Assembly (NCBI GenBank): GCA_033853925.1
Contig: JAWOLC010000181.1
Coordinates: forward strand, 1 to 37,913
Direction of reading: 5' to 3'
Source: JANXPZ01 sp033853925
GTDB lineage: Bacteria > Eisenbacteria > RBG-16-71-46
DNA length: 37,913 nucleotides
Within the stretch, counting starts at the first letter, position 1. The number at the start of each line of letters is the position of its first letter. Under the pieces are notes generated by a model. The model was not told where the DNA came from. It ran no database searches and saw nothing but the letters and a program-made list of their open reading frames with translations. Both the position numbers and the translations under genes were made by a program. Positions 1-8,694 of this stretch are shown here, in pieces.

Positions 1-88
1 CGAGGGGACCATGCAATCCGTTCCGGGACCGGCGGCTCCGGCCCGGGCCGGAGCCGCCGGTCCCGGAACGGATTGCATGGTCCCCTCG
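1..88. repeat. Perfect 88-bp palindrome at the window edge
   Basis: Bases 1-44 are the exact reverse complement of 45-88, with no loop and no mismatch. The palindrome starts at base 1, so it could extend further left. The right arm runs into the coding region that follows (ATG at 77), and the left arm carries a mirror copy of the same region with an ATG at 11 in the same frame. A loopless perfect repeat at the very first base is most simply a fold-back at a contig end. A real cruciform or terminator is less likely because the arm includes coding sequence. Confidence 0.95.
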
Positions 89-1906
89 GCCAGCGCTCCT
101 CGCCGTTCTCCAAGTCGCCCGCTGCTCACGGCGGCCATCGTCGTCGCGGCTGTCCTGGCCTTCGCGTGGGCAGGCGAGGCGACGGCCGCCCCCGTGGGCG
201 CGACCTCTGGCGCCGCGCTCGCGGCCCTCGAGGCGAAGGACGCCGCCGGGGATCTCTTCGGCGCCACCCTGCTCCGCGAGATCGAGGAGACGCACGTCTT
301 CCTGCTCAGCCATCGCCGCGGCCTCCCCTACACGCGTGATCCCCGCCTGCTCACGCCTTTCTCCGAGGTCGTCCGCCTGCAGGCCGACCCGCAGGCGCTC
401 GGCTATCTGAACCTGTACCAGCTCACGGGCAAGAGCCTCTACCTCGCTCAGGCCGAGGAGCGGCTCGACTACATCCTGGCCCTGGGGGACTCCGCCCTGG
501 CGGGCAGCCCCCTCGATGGGCAGGTGGGCTACAGCTTCCTCGTCGCCCACGGACTCAAGGCGAACCCTCGCTACCTCGAGGCGGGGCTGCGGATCGCCCG
601 GCGTTGCCTCGCGTACGGCAGGCGAGTGCCCAACTGGGACTACGCCGCCGCGCTGGCCCTGGGGAGAGCCCATGCCCTCACGGGCGACCCGCGCTTCCTG
701 GAGGGCGCCCGCGGGATCACCCGCCACGTCGCCGCCCGCCAATTCGGCAACGGAGCGTTCCCGCACTGGGACGCCCCCGAATGGCACGAGAACACGCACT
801 ACACCGCGTGGCTGCTCGTCGAGATGCTGCTCCATCGCCGCGACGACCCCGGCGATCCCGACATGGACCTGAACCTCTTGCGCGGAACCCGCTTCCTCGC
901 CGCCCGCGTCGAGCCCGACGGCAGCGTGAACTACCAGGACGCGGCCGGCTCGTACTACTCGAACCCCGGCGGCTCGGAGACGCGCGGCTGGATGCACGAG
1001 CTGGCGATGCTGGCCTTCGACCTGCGGGCGGCCGGAAGGAGGGCGGAGGCCCGCTCCCTGCTCGCCTTCCTGTTCGCTCACGAGATGAGCGGCCCCAGTC
1101 GCGGCGCCTACCCGGACATGTGGGCGTACGCGGACCCTCGTGACTCCTGGACCCAGGGGGCGCCTTCCATCATCCGCACCTCGCTCGTCTTCTGGTTCCT
1201 GACCTGCATCGCCCTTCAGCCCGACCGGCCGGAGAACGGCGTCGCCCGCCCCTGCACGATCTCCCCGGACGACTGCAACGCGGCGCTCCGCGAGCGGGAT
1301 CAGTGCGACAGCGGGCTGCCCGGCTTCGACACCTGGATCGACGGCATCCGCACCGGCTGCCTGAAGGAGGACCTCATCCGCTTCGTCCGGACGCCTCGCT
1401 GCCGGATGGACCTCTTCTGCAACTACGTCCCGAAGGAGGGCGGGACGGAGGTCACCGTCTGCTGGTGGCCGGGGGTGCTCAAGTGCGTCGGCGAGGCCTG
1501 CGGCGACACCTGCACGGACGTGGACTTCGTTCCGGGGCCGCTCTGCGTCCGCCAGTGGCAGGACGGAGAGGTCTGTGCGCCGCGCTGGGCACCCGCGCCC
1601 GCCGGGGCGGCGCCGCCGGCCCGCGTGGCCGAGGAAGGGGCCGCGTTCCACCTGGAGGGCCTGCGGCCCAATCCCGTCGTGCACGACTTCGCCGTCGCCT
1701 TCTCCCTGGAGCGCGAGGGTCCGGTGCGGCTCGAGCTGTTCGACGTGGCAGGCCGCGCCCTGCTGGCGCGGCCGCTCGGCCGCCTGGCGGCGGGGCCGCA
1801 CCTGGTCCCCCTGGGCAGCGCGACCTCCCTGCCGGCCGGCGTCTACCTCGTGCGCCTCAGCGCCGGCGCCCGCACGGCCATCGCCCGCGCGGTGATCGTG
1901 AGATGA
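77..1906 (+). CDS. Exported alpha/alpha-toroid-like protein with C-terminal sorting domain
   Basis: This is a 609-residue protein from the ATG at 77. An in-frame ATG at 11 lies in the mirrored arm of the edge palindrome and is distrusted. Residues 1-38 form a signal peptide: a basic stretch, a hydrophobic core, then an Ala-rich cleavage region. Residues about 45-390 are helical, with repeated aromatic/Gly turns and an HWDAPEWHENTHY segment near residue 230. They resemble six-hairpin (alpha/alpha) toroids of carbohydrate-active proteins, but I cannot assign catalytic residues. A Cys-rich stretch of roughly 100 residues follows. The last ~85 residues are a FlgD/type-A-sorting-like beta domain with an NPV motif near its start, VYLVRL, and a final IVR. 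The role is probably surface-bound carbohydrate binding or hydrolysis; the substrate is unknown. The true 5' end is uncertain because of the palindrome. Confidence 0.75.
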   Translation: MVPSASAPRRSPSRPLLTAAIVVAAVLAFAWAGEATAAPVGATSGAALAALEAKDAAGDLFGATLLREIEETHVFLLSHRRGLPYTRDPRLLTPFSEVVRLQADPQALGYLNLYQLTGKSLYLAQAEERLDYILALGDSALAGSPLDGQVGYSFLVAHGLKANPRYLEAGLRIARRCLAYGRRVPNWDYAAALALGRAHALTGDPRFLEGARGITRHVAARQFGNGAFPHWDAPEWHENTHYTAWLLVEMLLHRRDDPGDPDMDLNLLRGTRFLAARVEPDGSVNYQDAAGSYYSNPGGSETRGWMHELAMLAFDLRAAGRRAEARSLLAFLFAHEMSGPSRGAYPDMWAYADPRDSWTQGAPSIIRTSLVFWFLTCIALQPDRPENGVARPCTISPDDCNAALRERDQCDSGLPGFDTWIDGIRTGCLKEDLIRFVRTPRCRMDLFCNYVPKEGGTEVTVCWWPGVLKCVGEACGDTCTDVDFVPGPLCVRQWQDGEVCAPRWAPAPAGAAPPARVAEEGAAFHLEGLRPNPVVHDFAVAFSLEREGPVRLELFDVAGRALLARPLGRLAAGPHLVPLGSATSLPAGVYLVRLSAGARTAIARAVIVR

Positions 1907-1920
1907 GGCGGGCGGCGCGG

Positions 1921-1944
1921 GCGGCCGCGCCGGTCGCCGGCCGC
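1921..1944. terminator. Weak hairpin between convergent genes
   Basis: A 7-bp GC stem (1921-1927 with 1938-1944) with a 10-base loop lies between the stop codons of two converging genes. No T-run follows on either strand. In DNA this GC-rich such stems are common, so the terminator role rests mainly on its position. Confidence 0.3.
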
Positions 1945-1958
1945 GCGGACGCTCTCGT

Positions 1959-4106
1959 CTAAGGCAGGCCCCGCCGACGGCGCCAGAACCACTCCAGGCT
2001 CAAGAGCCCCACCACCAGAGCGAAGAGCCACGGCGACTCCCAGAGCCTGAGCGACTCGAGGCGGCCACGCGACAGCGCGCGCGCCGGCAGCGAGCGGGCC
2101 CAGCGCGCCACCTGCGTGGCGTCGGTGACGCGGCCGCCGCTGGCGGCCGCCACGGCCGCGAGGGCGGCGCTGTCGGGAAGGCTGCGGGCGACCTCGAGGC
2201 TCCAGCGGTCCACGGCGAACTCGGTGCTCGCTCGTCCCGCCTCGCGCCTGCCCCTCAGCGCGCGAGCGCTCAGCGTGTAGCGGCCGGGCGGCAGGTCCTC
2301 GAGCACGCTCTCGTACGAGCCGGGCGCGCGCGGTGCGAAGCGCACGGTCCGCGACCCGCCCGTCGCGTCGTGCAGGTCACCCGTGATCTCGGCTCCGGCC
2401 ACCGGCCGGAAGGCCGAGTCCTGCAGGGTCGCGAAGAGCCGTACGGGCTCGCCGCCCGCGGCCAGCCAGCGCTCGGGGCGCACGCGGAGGGGCTCGGCCT
2501 GGGCCGGCTCGGCAAGCCAGTGGAAGAGCCGGCGCCACAGGACCTGGCCGCGCTCGGCCGCCAGCTCGTCCACCCCCGAGAGCGACCAGCGCCAGACGCC
2601 CGTGCCGTTCACGAGCAGGGCCTGCCCCAGCCCCACGCGCCGCGCGAAGAGAAGCGGCGGGCCGCCGCCGAGCGAGCCCACGAGCAGGCGATCGCCGGCT
2701 CCTGGCCGGATGGGCGCCAGGTCCGTGAGCGGCGCCGCGTCGCGCCAGGCCCGTTCGCCTCGCGCCGGATCCTCGTCCCAGGCCAGGAGATCGCGGGCCT
2801 CTGCCTCGGGCTCGGGGCTGCCGCCCCGGCCGACGAGCTGCGGGTCCAGGGTGAGAGCGAGGTCGGACCCGAGAGACCCGGAGCGATAGCGCAGGAGCCC
2901 CGGCGCCGGGCCACCCAGGAGCAACAGCCCACCCCCCGAGCGCACGAAGGCGCCGAGCGCCCGATCGAACTCCTGGCTCACCTCGAGCGGCGCGATGCCA
3001 TCCAAGGCCACCACCGCCTGCCCGCTCAGGCTCGCCGCCGTGGGCGCGGTCGCGCTCTGTCCCCGCGGCCTCAGCGCGAGCCAGCTCCCCCGCCCGCGCA
3101 CGAAGGCCGTCACCGCGAGGCTCGAGTCTCCCAGCAGGGCCCGGCGCAGGAAGGTGAGATCCCAGTTGAGGCCGCCGCTCACGATCAGCGCGCCGAGCTG
3201 CCCGGGCGAGACCTCGACGGCGATCTCGCGCGCGTTGTTGGCGGTGGTGAGCTCGCCGGGCAGCGAGTCCACCGCGGCCGTCCACAGCGCGAGGCCCGGC
3301 TTCTCGGGCACGACCCGGAACTCGGCCGTGGCCTCGGCGCCCCCGCCGGGAGCGTGGACCGTCGCCCGTCCCAGCTCGTGCGCCCCATCCAGCAGGCGCA
3401 CGGTCATGGGCAGGCCGCGCTCCTCCGTGCTCGTGAGCCGGACGACGACCCGCGCAGGTCGGCCCACGCGGGCGAGGTCCGGAGTCTCGACCTCGGTCAC
3501 GACCCGGTCGGGGACCGCGCCGCGGCCCACGACCACGGCGTGCACCGGAGTTCCCAGCGCCTGCGCGGCGGCGACGGGGTCGGCGCCCGCGTTCTCCGCG
3601 CCGTCGCTCACCACGATCACCGCGCCCGCGCCCTGCCCCGCCGGGAGCGAGGCGAGGGCCTCCAGGGCGTCGCCCAGCGCCGTCGCGCCGGCATCCCCTC
3701 CGGCGCGCGCCGAGTCGGCCTCGAGCCGCGCGTCGAAGGGCAGGACGTCCACGCTGGCGCGGCCCCGCCAGGCCTGGACGAGAGCGGTCGTCGCCCGCGC
3801 GGCCGCCCGGGCGCGCGTCTCGCCCCCGGGCGCGACCGGCAGGTCCATGCTCGCCGAGCGATCCAGGAGCACGACGACGTGGGGGCGGCCGCCCGCCGCC
3901 CGCTCCAGCACGGGCTGGCCGAGGAGCCAGGCCAGCAGCACGAGGGCCAGGCCCCGGAACGCCGGCAACAGACGGCGAGCCGCGCGGGGGAGCGGCGGCA
4001 CGGCGATGCGATACGCCCATACGCCGAGCGCGACGAAGGCCAGGCTGGCGAGGAGCAGCCAGAGCCAAGGGGCGTGGGGGGCGAGGTGCAGGGAGAGGTC
4101 GGTCAC
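1959..4106 (-). CDS. Membrane VWA-domain protein with GATase1-like region
   Basis: This is a 715-residue protein starting at GTG (4106). Two N-terminal membrane segments lie at residues ~13-31 and ~50-64. A von Willebrand A domain follows, with the metal-site DxSxS motif at 82-86 (DRSAS) and a VVSDGAEN strand/turn. The middle is beta-rich and Ig-like. A Rossmann-like stretch (ALDGIAPLEVS, then SGGGLLLLGGP) resembles the class I glutamine-amidotransferase fold seen in large VWA membrane proteins of planctomycetes and related groups, but no catalytic Cys is evident. One membrane helix and a basic RRRR end close the chain. This is the BatA-like or putative-amidotransferase VWA type. Such proteins usually act in envelope complexes, often with a MoxR ATPase, but none is seen here. 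It stands alone behind its own promoter. Confidence 0.85.
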   Translation of the reverse strand: MTDLSLHLAPHAPWLWLLLASLAFVALGVWAYRIAVPPLPRAARRLLPAFRGLALVLLAWLLGQPVLERAAGGRPHVVVLLDRSASMDLPVAPGGETRARAAARATTALVQAWRGRASVDVLPFDARLEADSARAGGDAGATALGDALEALASLPAGQGAGAVIVVSDGAENAGADPVAAAQALGTPVHAVVVGRGAVPDRVVTEVETPDLARVGRPARVVVRLTSTEERGLPMTVRLLDGAHELGRATVHAPGGGAEATAEFRVVPEKPGLALWTAAVDSLPGELTTANNAREIAVEVSPGQLGALIVSGGLNWDLTFLRRALLGDSSLAVTAFVRGRGSWLALRPRGQSATAPTAASLSGQAVVALDGIAPLEVSQEFDRALGAFVRSGGGLLLLGGPAPGLLRYRSGSLGSDLALTLDPQLVGRGGSPEPEAEARDLLAWDEDPARGERAWRDAAPLTDLAPIRPGAGDRLLVGSLGGGPPLLFARRVGLGQALLVNGTGVWRWSLSGVDELAAERGQVLWRRLFHWLAEPAQAEPLRVRPERWLAAGGEPVRLFATLQDSAFRPVAGAEITGDLHDATGGSRTVRFAPRAPGSYESVLEDLPPGRYTLSARALRGRREAGRASTEFAVDRWSLEVARSLPDSAALAAVAAASGGRVTDATQVARWARSLPARALSRGRLESLRLWESPWLFALVVGLLSLEWFWRRRRGLP

Positions 4107-4178
4107 CGGGTCCTGTCGAGCGCGTGGGCCTGCGCCGCCGCGACTACCGAGTCGGCTCGCGGGCCGCGAGCGCGAGCC

Positions 4179-4207
4179 ACACTAGCGGGCACGCCGCGAT
4201 TCGGCAA
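4179..4207 (-). promoter_or_regulatory. Sigma70-type promoter for the VWA gene
   Basis: On the minus strand, -35 TTGCCG (4207-4202) and -10 TAGTGT (4184-4179) are separated by exactly 17 bases. Transcription would start near 4172, giving a leader of about 65 bases before the GTG at 4106. It matches the layout of the other promoter candidates in this window (TTG, 17-18 bases, TA...T). Confidence 0.5.
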
Positions 4208-4216
4208 AAGAGCGTG

Positions 4217-4732
4217 CTACCGTCCGGCCCGGCTCTGGTCCGCGAGGCGCAGGCCCTCCAGGATGAGCCGGTCGAGATCCAGGTCCAGGGGCAGGTCGTT
4301 GTCCTCCACCCGCTCACCCGCCACGAAGCGGAAGCGACCCTCCCGCCACAGGAGCACCCCGTAGAGGATGCGGCGCAGCCCTTCGTGCACCGCCTGCGCC
4401 ACGGACTCCGGAGTGGCCGCGCCGGCGCTCCTCAAGACCTGCCCGATCCGCCGCCCGGGCTGGTGCCGCTGGGCCTCGAGCGCCTCGGCCACCGCCTCCC
4501 CCGTCACGTGCCCGCGGTGCACCAGGATCTCGCCCGTCCGCACCGACTGCGCGCTGGTGCGCGCGAACACGGGGCGGCCGCGGTCGAAGAACACGTCCAC
4601 CACCTCGGGGGCGGCGCCGGGCGCGGCTCGTGAGAGCTCGAGCCGGCCCGTGGCCTGCGCGAGCTGGACGAGCTGCAGGATCTCGCTCGGAAGGAAGTGC
4701 TCCAGGTCGCCGGCGAGGACGTCTCCGCTCAA
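4217..4732 (-). CDS. DUF4388 (PATAN-like) domain protein
   Basis: The open frame extends far upstream, but that part only shadows the phosphatidyltransferase gene. I place the start at TTG (4732), which overlaps that gene's TGA stop as TTGA, with a GGGGG stretch just upstream. This gives 171 residues. The N-terminus (GDLEHFLPSEILQLVQLAQ, then TGRLEL) is the DUF4388 signature, found in two-component and gliding/polarity-related proteins of Myxococcota and others. A VVDVFFDRGRPVFA strand pair follows, then a helical region (ILVHRGHVTGEAV) like the GspE N-terminal module. It is cytoplasmic and has no enzyme motif. Its coupling to a lipid enzyme is unusual. Confidence 0.8.
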   Translation of the reverse strand: MSGDVLAGDLEHFLPSEILQLVQLAQATGRLELSRAAPGAAPEVVDVFFDRGRPVFARTSAQSVRTGEILVHRGHVTGEAVAEALEAQRHQPGRRIGQVLRSAGAATPESVAQAVHEGLRRILYGVLLWREGRFRFVAGERVEDNDLPLDLDLDRLILEGLRLADQSRAGR

Positions 4733-5643
4733 CGGGGCCCCCAGCGGACGTCCCCGACCACGCGCCCCTGCGCCTGCGCCTCGCCCTGCATGACCCGCAG
4801 GTTGTACCAGCCGAGGGCCACGACCTGGCCCACCGCGGCCACGAGCAGGGCGCCGAGAGCGATCACGGTCAGCGGCGCGACCCGCTCGACCCAGGGCGCG
4901 TGCAGGTTGTGCAGCAGCATCAGGAAGGCCACCAGCCCCACCATCACCACGCCGCTCAGGCGGCCGAAGAGCGTGGGCCGGATCCTGAGCGGCCCCACGA
5001 GCAGGTAGAGGCAGGCGCCGCCCACCAGGAAGATCCCGTAGCGCAGCAGGGCCGCGCTCAGCACCCACAGCGGGATGAGGCCGCCGGCGAAGAGCGCGGA
5101 GTAGATGACGACGTTGAAGACGATGTCCACGATGGGGTCGAGCACCGTCCCGAGGCGGGTGATCTGGTTCAGGTGGCGCGCCAGCCATCCGTCCGCCACG
5201 TCCGACAGCTCCGCGAGGAGATAGACCGCGAGGCCCAGGGCGAAGTGGTGCCGGATCAGGAAGACGGCGATCCCGGGAGCGAGGAGCAGGCGCGTCAGGG
5301 TGAGCGAGGTGGGCAGGTTGACGGCCGAGAGCCGATAGCCCTCGCGGTCGCGCAGCAGGTCCAGGTGCAGGGTGACGAGGACGAGCACGGGGAGCATGGT
5401 CAGGGTCGTGCACAGGAACACGTCCACCCCGAGCCGCCGGTCGTCCCACAGCGCCAGCGCGACCGAGGCCACGAAGGCCAGGGCGAAGAGCACCAGCCCC
5501 AGGCTCCAGAGCGAGCGAGCCGCCCCGGGATTCGCCACCAGGGTCTCGCGGGCGCGGGCCCCGGCGCGCCGCACGTAGAGGGCGATGGCGCGCGGGGCGA
5601 AGCGATCGCGGCGAAGCTCCTGCAGGTATTCTTCGATGAACAC
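4729..5643 (-). CDS. CDP-alcohol phosphatidyltransferase family protein
   Basis: This is a 304-residue integral membrane enzyme. I choose GTG 5643 because CAGGAGG lies about 6 bases upstream; the longer frame from 5841 would add 66 non-conserved residues. The family motif D-x2-DG-x2-AR-x8-G-x3-D-x3-D is intact (D148, D151, G152, A155, R156, G165, D169, D173). The enzyme therefore transfers a phosphatidyl group from CDP-diacylglycerol to an alcohol acceptor at the membrane. Five to seven hydrophobic helices follow a basic N-terminal helix of ~45 residues and an extra hairpin before the catalytic core, so it is longer than ordinary PgsA (~180-200 aa). The acceptor cannot be read from sequence: glycerol phosphate, inositol phosphate or another alcohol are all possible. 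Its stop overlaps the next gene's start. Confidence 0.88.
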   Translation of the reverse strand: MFIEEYLQELRRDRFAPRAIALYVRRAGARARETLVANPGAARSLWSLGLVLFALAFVASVALALWDDRRLGVDVFLCTTLTMLPVLVLVTLHLDLLRDREGYRLSAVNLPTSLTLTRLLLAPGIAVFLIRHHFALGLAVYLLAELSDVADGWLARHLNQITRLGTVLDPIVDIVFNVVIYSALFAGGLIPLWVLSAALLRYGIFLVGGACLYLLVGPLRIRPTLFGRLSGVVMVGLVAFLMLLHNLHAPWVERVAPLTVIALGALLVAAVGQVVALGWYNLRVMQGEAQAQGRVVGDVRWGPR

Positions 5644-5673
5644 CGGGGCCTCCTGCGAAGCCGGACGTGGCGG

Positions 5674-5702
5674 AGGATAAGGGCCGCCACCGACCTCGGC
5701 AA
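5674..5702 (-). promoter_or_regulatory. Promoter for the phosphatidyltransferase operon
   Basis: On the minus strand, -35 TTGCCG (5702-5697) and -10 TATCCT (5679-5674) are 17 bases apart. The predicted start near 5667 leaves about 24 untranslated bases, just enough to hold the CAGGAGG ribosome site of the GTG at 5643. The word TATCCTCCGCC at the -10 recurs in front of ppdK. Confidence 0.5.
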
Positions 5703-5855
5703 CTCCCGGGATGGCGAGAGCGAGGCGCGGGCGCGGCGGTCGCAGCGCGAAGGCGCGAGCCTGGCGCCCGGCTTCGCCCGGGCGAGCGCGAGCGTGTATC
5801 GTGTGCAGGCTGGTCTCACCGCGGCAGGACGGGCCTTGCACCCCGAGGAGCCAAC

Positions 5856-7931
5856 ATGAGGAGCGGCCGCTCGCCTCTTCCCCTCGCCACGATCATCCTG
5901 GCCTGCGCCCTGGCGGCGGCCGGCTGCGGTGAGCGCGTGCCTTCGGGCGCCGGCCGCCCCTTCGACCCCGACTCGCTTCCCGAGGCCTACGCTCGCTCCA
6001 CGGCGGCCTTGATGTGGCCCGCCGCGACGCGCGCCTGGCAGATCACCCCGGAAGGCGACCTCTACGACGGGGAGTGGCTGGTGCGGCTCGTCCCCTCCGC
6101 GGGCCCGGACACGGCGGGTCCGCCGCGCGCCATCGCCTTCGAGGAGCGCTGGCTCCCGGTCGCGCACTGGCGGCGCGGAAGCGGCCCGGTGCGCTGGGAC
6201 TTCGAGGCCGTGGCCCTGCCCGAGCGCGCGCCGCGCGATTCCGGCCTGATCGCCTCGGTGCAGGTACGGGCCACGAACGAGGGCCGCGCCCCCGCGGGCG
6301 CGCGGCTCGAGGTGCGCATCGGTCCTCCGGACAGCCCCGCCTTCGTGGCCTTCGACGCGCCCGACGCCCCGGCGCGGCCCCCGCGCCTCGGTGGAGCCGG
6401 CAGCCGCGACACGGTGGAGGGCTGGTGCGCGGACCTGGCGGGCCGCTCCGCGCTCGAGTGGACGCTGGCCCCGGGCGCCACCCGGACCGTGCGGCTCGTG
6501 CTGCCCACCTATGCGGGCGTCGAGAAGGAGCTGGCTCGCTGGGCGCGGGTCCCGCACGAGCGCCGCTGCGAGGCGGCGCGCCGGCACTGGCGAGCCGAGG
6601 TGTCTCGCGGCGCCACCTTCGCGCTGGGCGACCCCGAGGTGGAGGCGGCCCTGCGGGCCGCCGAGGTGACCCTGCTCTGCCTGCGCGAGCGGCGCGGTCC
6701 CGCCTGGGTGCCGATCGGGAATCCCTTCCAGTATCGCGACGTCTGGCTGCGCGATGGGGCGCGCGCGATCCGGGCCCTGGCCGTGCTCGGCTACACGCGG
6801 GAGGCGCGCGAGCTGTGCACGGGCTTCGAGGGCTTGCAGTGGCCGCAGGGGGCGTTCCTCAGCCAGCGGGGGCAGCTGGACGGAACGGGGCAGGCGCTGT
6901 GGGCCTTCGAGCAGGCGCAGCTTCGCCCGGCTCCCGCGGATTCCGTCGGTCGCTACGCCAGGCTCGCGGAGCGCGCCTGGCGCTGGATCGAGTGGCAGCG
7001 CGATCTGGGGCGCAGCGCGGGCTGGGAGTACGGAGCCATGCTCCCCTACGGCGACCCGCGCGACGGCGAGCTGGTGCGAGCGCAGCTCGTGGGCAACGAC
7101 GCCTGGGCGCTGGCGGGCTACCGCGCCACGGCGCGGCTCATGCGGGCCGACGGACGCCCGGCGCAGGCGGCCGAGGTGGAGAGCACTCGCGCTCGCTATC
7201 TGGCCGACTTCGAGCAGGCGCTCGCGCGCACCGGCCGCCGGGACGTGCCACCGGCGTGGCAGGGAGTGGGCCGGGACTGGGGAAACCTGGCGGTGGTGCA
7301 CCCCTGCGGCGTCCTGCCCGCGCACGACCCGCGCGTGGTGGCGCTCGCTCGCCGGGTGTGGGCCTGGTCCGGAGGGGCGGGGCTCGTCTCCTACGGCTCG
7401 CCGGACTCGGCCCAGTACTACGTCGGCGCCGACCTGGGAAGCTGGGCGCTCCTCGCCGGCGCGCCCGAGTCGGCGGACAGCGTGCTCTCGGCCATGCTCC
7501 GGTGGCGGTCGGCGAGCGGCGCGGGCGCCGAATTCTTCTCGCGCCGGAGCCGCGACTTCGGCCAGAACCTGCCCCCGCACGCCACGAGCGCCGCCGCCCT
7601 GGCGAGCCTCGTTCGCGACGCGCTGCTCCTCGACGACGACGACACGCTGCGGGTGACGCTCGGGGCGCGCGAGCGCTGGTGGCGCGGCGGCAAGGTCGAG
7701 CGGGCGCCGACCCGATGGGGCGCCCTGAGCCTCGAGTTCCGGCGCCTGGCCGACGCGGCCGAATGGCGCTGGAGTCCCGTGCCCGTCTGGACCTCGCTCA
7801 CCCTGCCGCCGCGCACCCGCCTCCGGGGCGCGCCCCCGGCTCCGCTCGTGGCGGATCGGGCCGGCCGCAGCGTGCTCGCTCCGCCAGGCACGCGCGAGGC
7901 TCGCGTGGCTCTGGAGCCCGCCGGGCCATGA
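5856..7931 (+). CDS. Six-hairpin glycosidase-like lipoprotein
   Basis: This is a 691-residue protein. The ATG at 5856 is chosen because GAGGAG lies 5 bases upstream and a lipoprotein signal follows at once: hydrophobic residues 9-22, then AAG-C24. The longer frame from 5667 adds unlikely Arg-rich sequence. Residues ~30-240 are beta-rich. From ~255 an (alpha/alpha)6-like catalytic region begins, with QYRDVWLRDGAR near 290, reminiscent of the W-x-RD segment of GH15 and amylo-glucosidase-type toroids. Near the C-terminus there is a GQNLPPHATSAAA stretch and then a beta end domain. The likely role is a membrane-anchored glycoside hydrolase or polysaccharide-binding protein. The catalytic acids and substrate are not identified. 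It is followed without a gap (ATGA) by a membrane TPR-like protein. Confidence 0.75.
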   Translation: MRSGRSPLPLATIILACALAAAGCGERVPSGAGRPFDPDSLPEAYARSTAALMWPAATRAWQITPEGDLYDGEWLVRLVPSAGPDTAGPPRAIAFEERWLPVAHWRRGSGPVRWDFEAVALPERAPRDSGLIASVQVRATNEGRAPAGARLEVRIGPPDSPAFVAFDAPDAPARPPRLGGAGSRDTVEGWCADLAGRSALEWTLAPGATRTVRLVLPTYAGVEKELARWARVPHERRCEAARRHWRAEVSRGATFALGDPEVEAALRAAEVTLLCLRERRGPAWVPIGNPFQYRDVWLRDGARAIRALAVLGYTREARELCTGFEGLQWPQGAFLSQRGQLDGTGQALWAFEQAQLRPAPADSVGRYARLAERAWRWIEWQRDLGRSAGWEYGAMLPYGDPRDGELVRAQLVGNDAWALAGYRATARLMRADGRPAQAAEVESTRARYLADFEQALARTGRRDVPPAWQGVGRDWGNLAVVHPCGVLPAHDPRVVALARRVWAWSGGAGLVSYGSPDSAQYYVGADLGSWALLAGAPESADSVLSAMLRWRSASGAGAEFFSRRSRDFGQNLPPHATSAAALASLVRDALLLDDDDTLRVTLGARERWWRGGKVERAPTRWGALSLEFRRLADAAEWRWSPVPVWTSLTLPPRTRLRGAPPAPLVADRAGRSVLAPPGTREARVALEPAGP

Positions 7932-8629
7932 GCCGCCGGCGGCCACTCCCGCGACCCGGCCGCGCCGCGCGCGGCGGCCGGACCCCGCGCCCCCGGCCGG
8001 CCGGGCATCGCCCGCCTCGGGCCCTTCTCCTCGGGCTCCTCGCCGGCGTGGCCGTACTGGCCGCCGTGGTCGCGGTCTTCCGGCCCTGGCGCCGAGCGGC
8101 GCCGCCCTCGAGCCACGCCGTCCTCGCCGTCCCCGCGGAGATCGCCCGCCTGGGGCCGGACTCGGCGTACGCGCGCGGGCTCCGCCTCATCACGGCCCGC
8201 CGCTACACGGAGTGCCTACCCTACCTGCGCTACGCGCTCTCCATTCCCGGCGCGCCCATGGAGGCGCACCTCAACTTCTCCAACGGGCTCGAAGGGGCCA
8301 GCATCGAGGGCCGCGAGCGCCGTGGCCTCCCCGGGCTGGCGGCGCGCTCCAGCCTGGAGCGGATCGCCCTGATGCGCGAGGCGCTGGCCCAGGTCGACCT
8401 CGCGGAGCGGCAGGCCAGGACGCCGTCCGAGCAGGCGTACGTCCACGCGACGTTCGCCCATCACTACGTCACCTGGGGCATGCCCTGGGAGGCGCTGGTC
8501 GAGTTCCGCAAGGCCCAGCTCGCCGACCCTTCCTCGTCCTGGGAGGTCATCGCGGACATCCTCGCGGCCAGGCTCCACCACCCCGAACGTCCCGATCCCG
8601 GTACCGGACCCGAGGCGCCCGGCCCCTGA
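7928..8629 (+). CDS. Single-pass membrane protein with TPR-like helices
   Basis: This is a 233-residue protein whose ATG (7928) overlaps the previous stop as ATGA. The frame is open upstream, but that part is a shadow of the lipoprotein gene. Residues 1-31 are Arg/Pro-rich and cytoplasmic. One membrane helix spans ~32-51. The rest, after AARLGPDS-like linkers, is helical with TPR-type spacing (YARGLRLITARRYTECLPYLRYAL, and near the end WGMPWEALVEFRKAQLADP). The topology suggests an extracytoplasmic tetratricopeptide scaffold. It is translationally coupled to the glycosidase-like lipoprotein and may hold it or a partner. There is no named family I can be sure of. Confidence 0.7.
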   Translation: MSRRRPLPRPGRAARGGRTPRPRPAGHRPPRALLLGLLAGVAVLAAVVAVFRPWRRAAPPSSHAVLAVPAEIARLGPDSAYARGLRLITARRYTECLPYLRYALSIPGAPMEAHLNFSNGLEGASIEGRERRGLPGLAARSSLERIALMREALAQVDLAERQARTPSEQAYVHATFAHHYVTWGMPWEALVEFRKAQLADPSSSWEVIADILAARLHHPERPDPGTGPEAPGP

Positions 8630-8694
8630 GCGGCGCCGGCCCGTGAGCGGCGCGGCCGCGAGGCGCGCGAGCCGGCGTCTCCCCGGCCCAGCAC

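Noticed and set aside
5400..7946. An 848-codon minus-strand frame across the glycosidase-like gene
   Set aside because: It overlaps both the phosphatidyltransferase and the lipoprotein in other frames and reads as Arg/Ala/Gly-rich shadow sequence.
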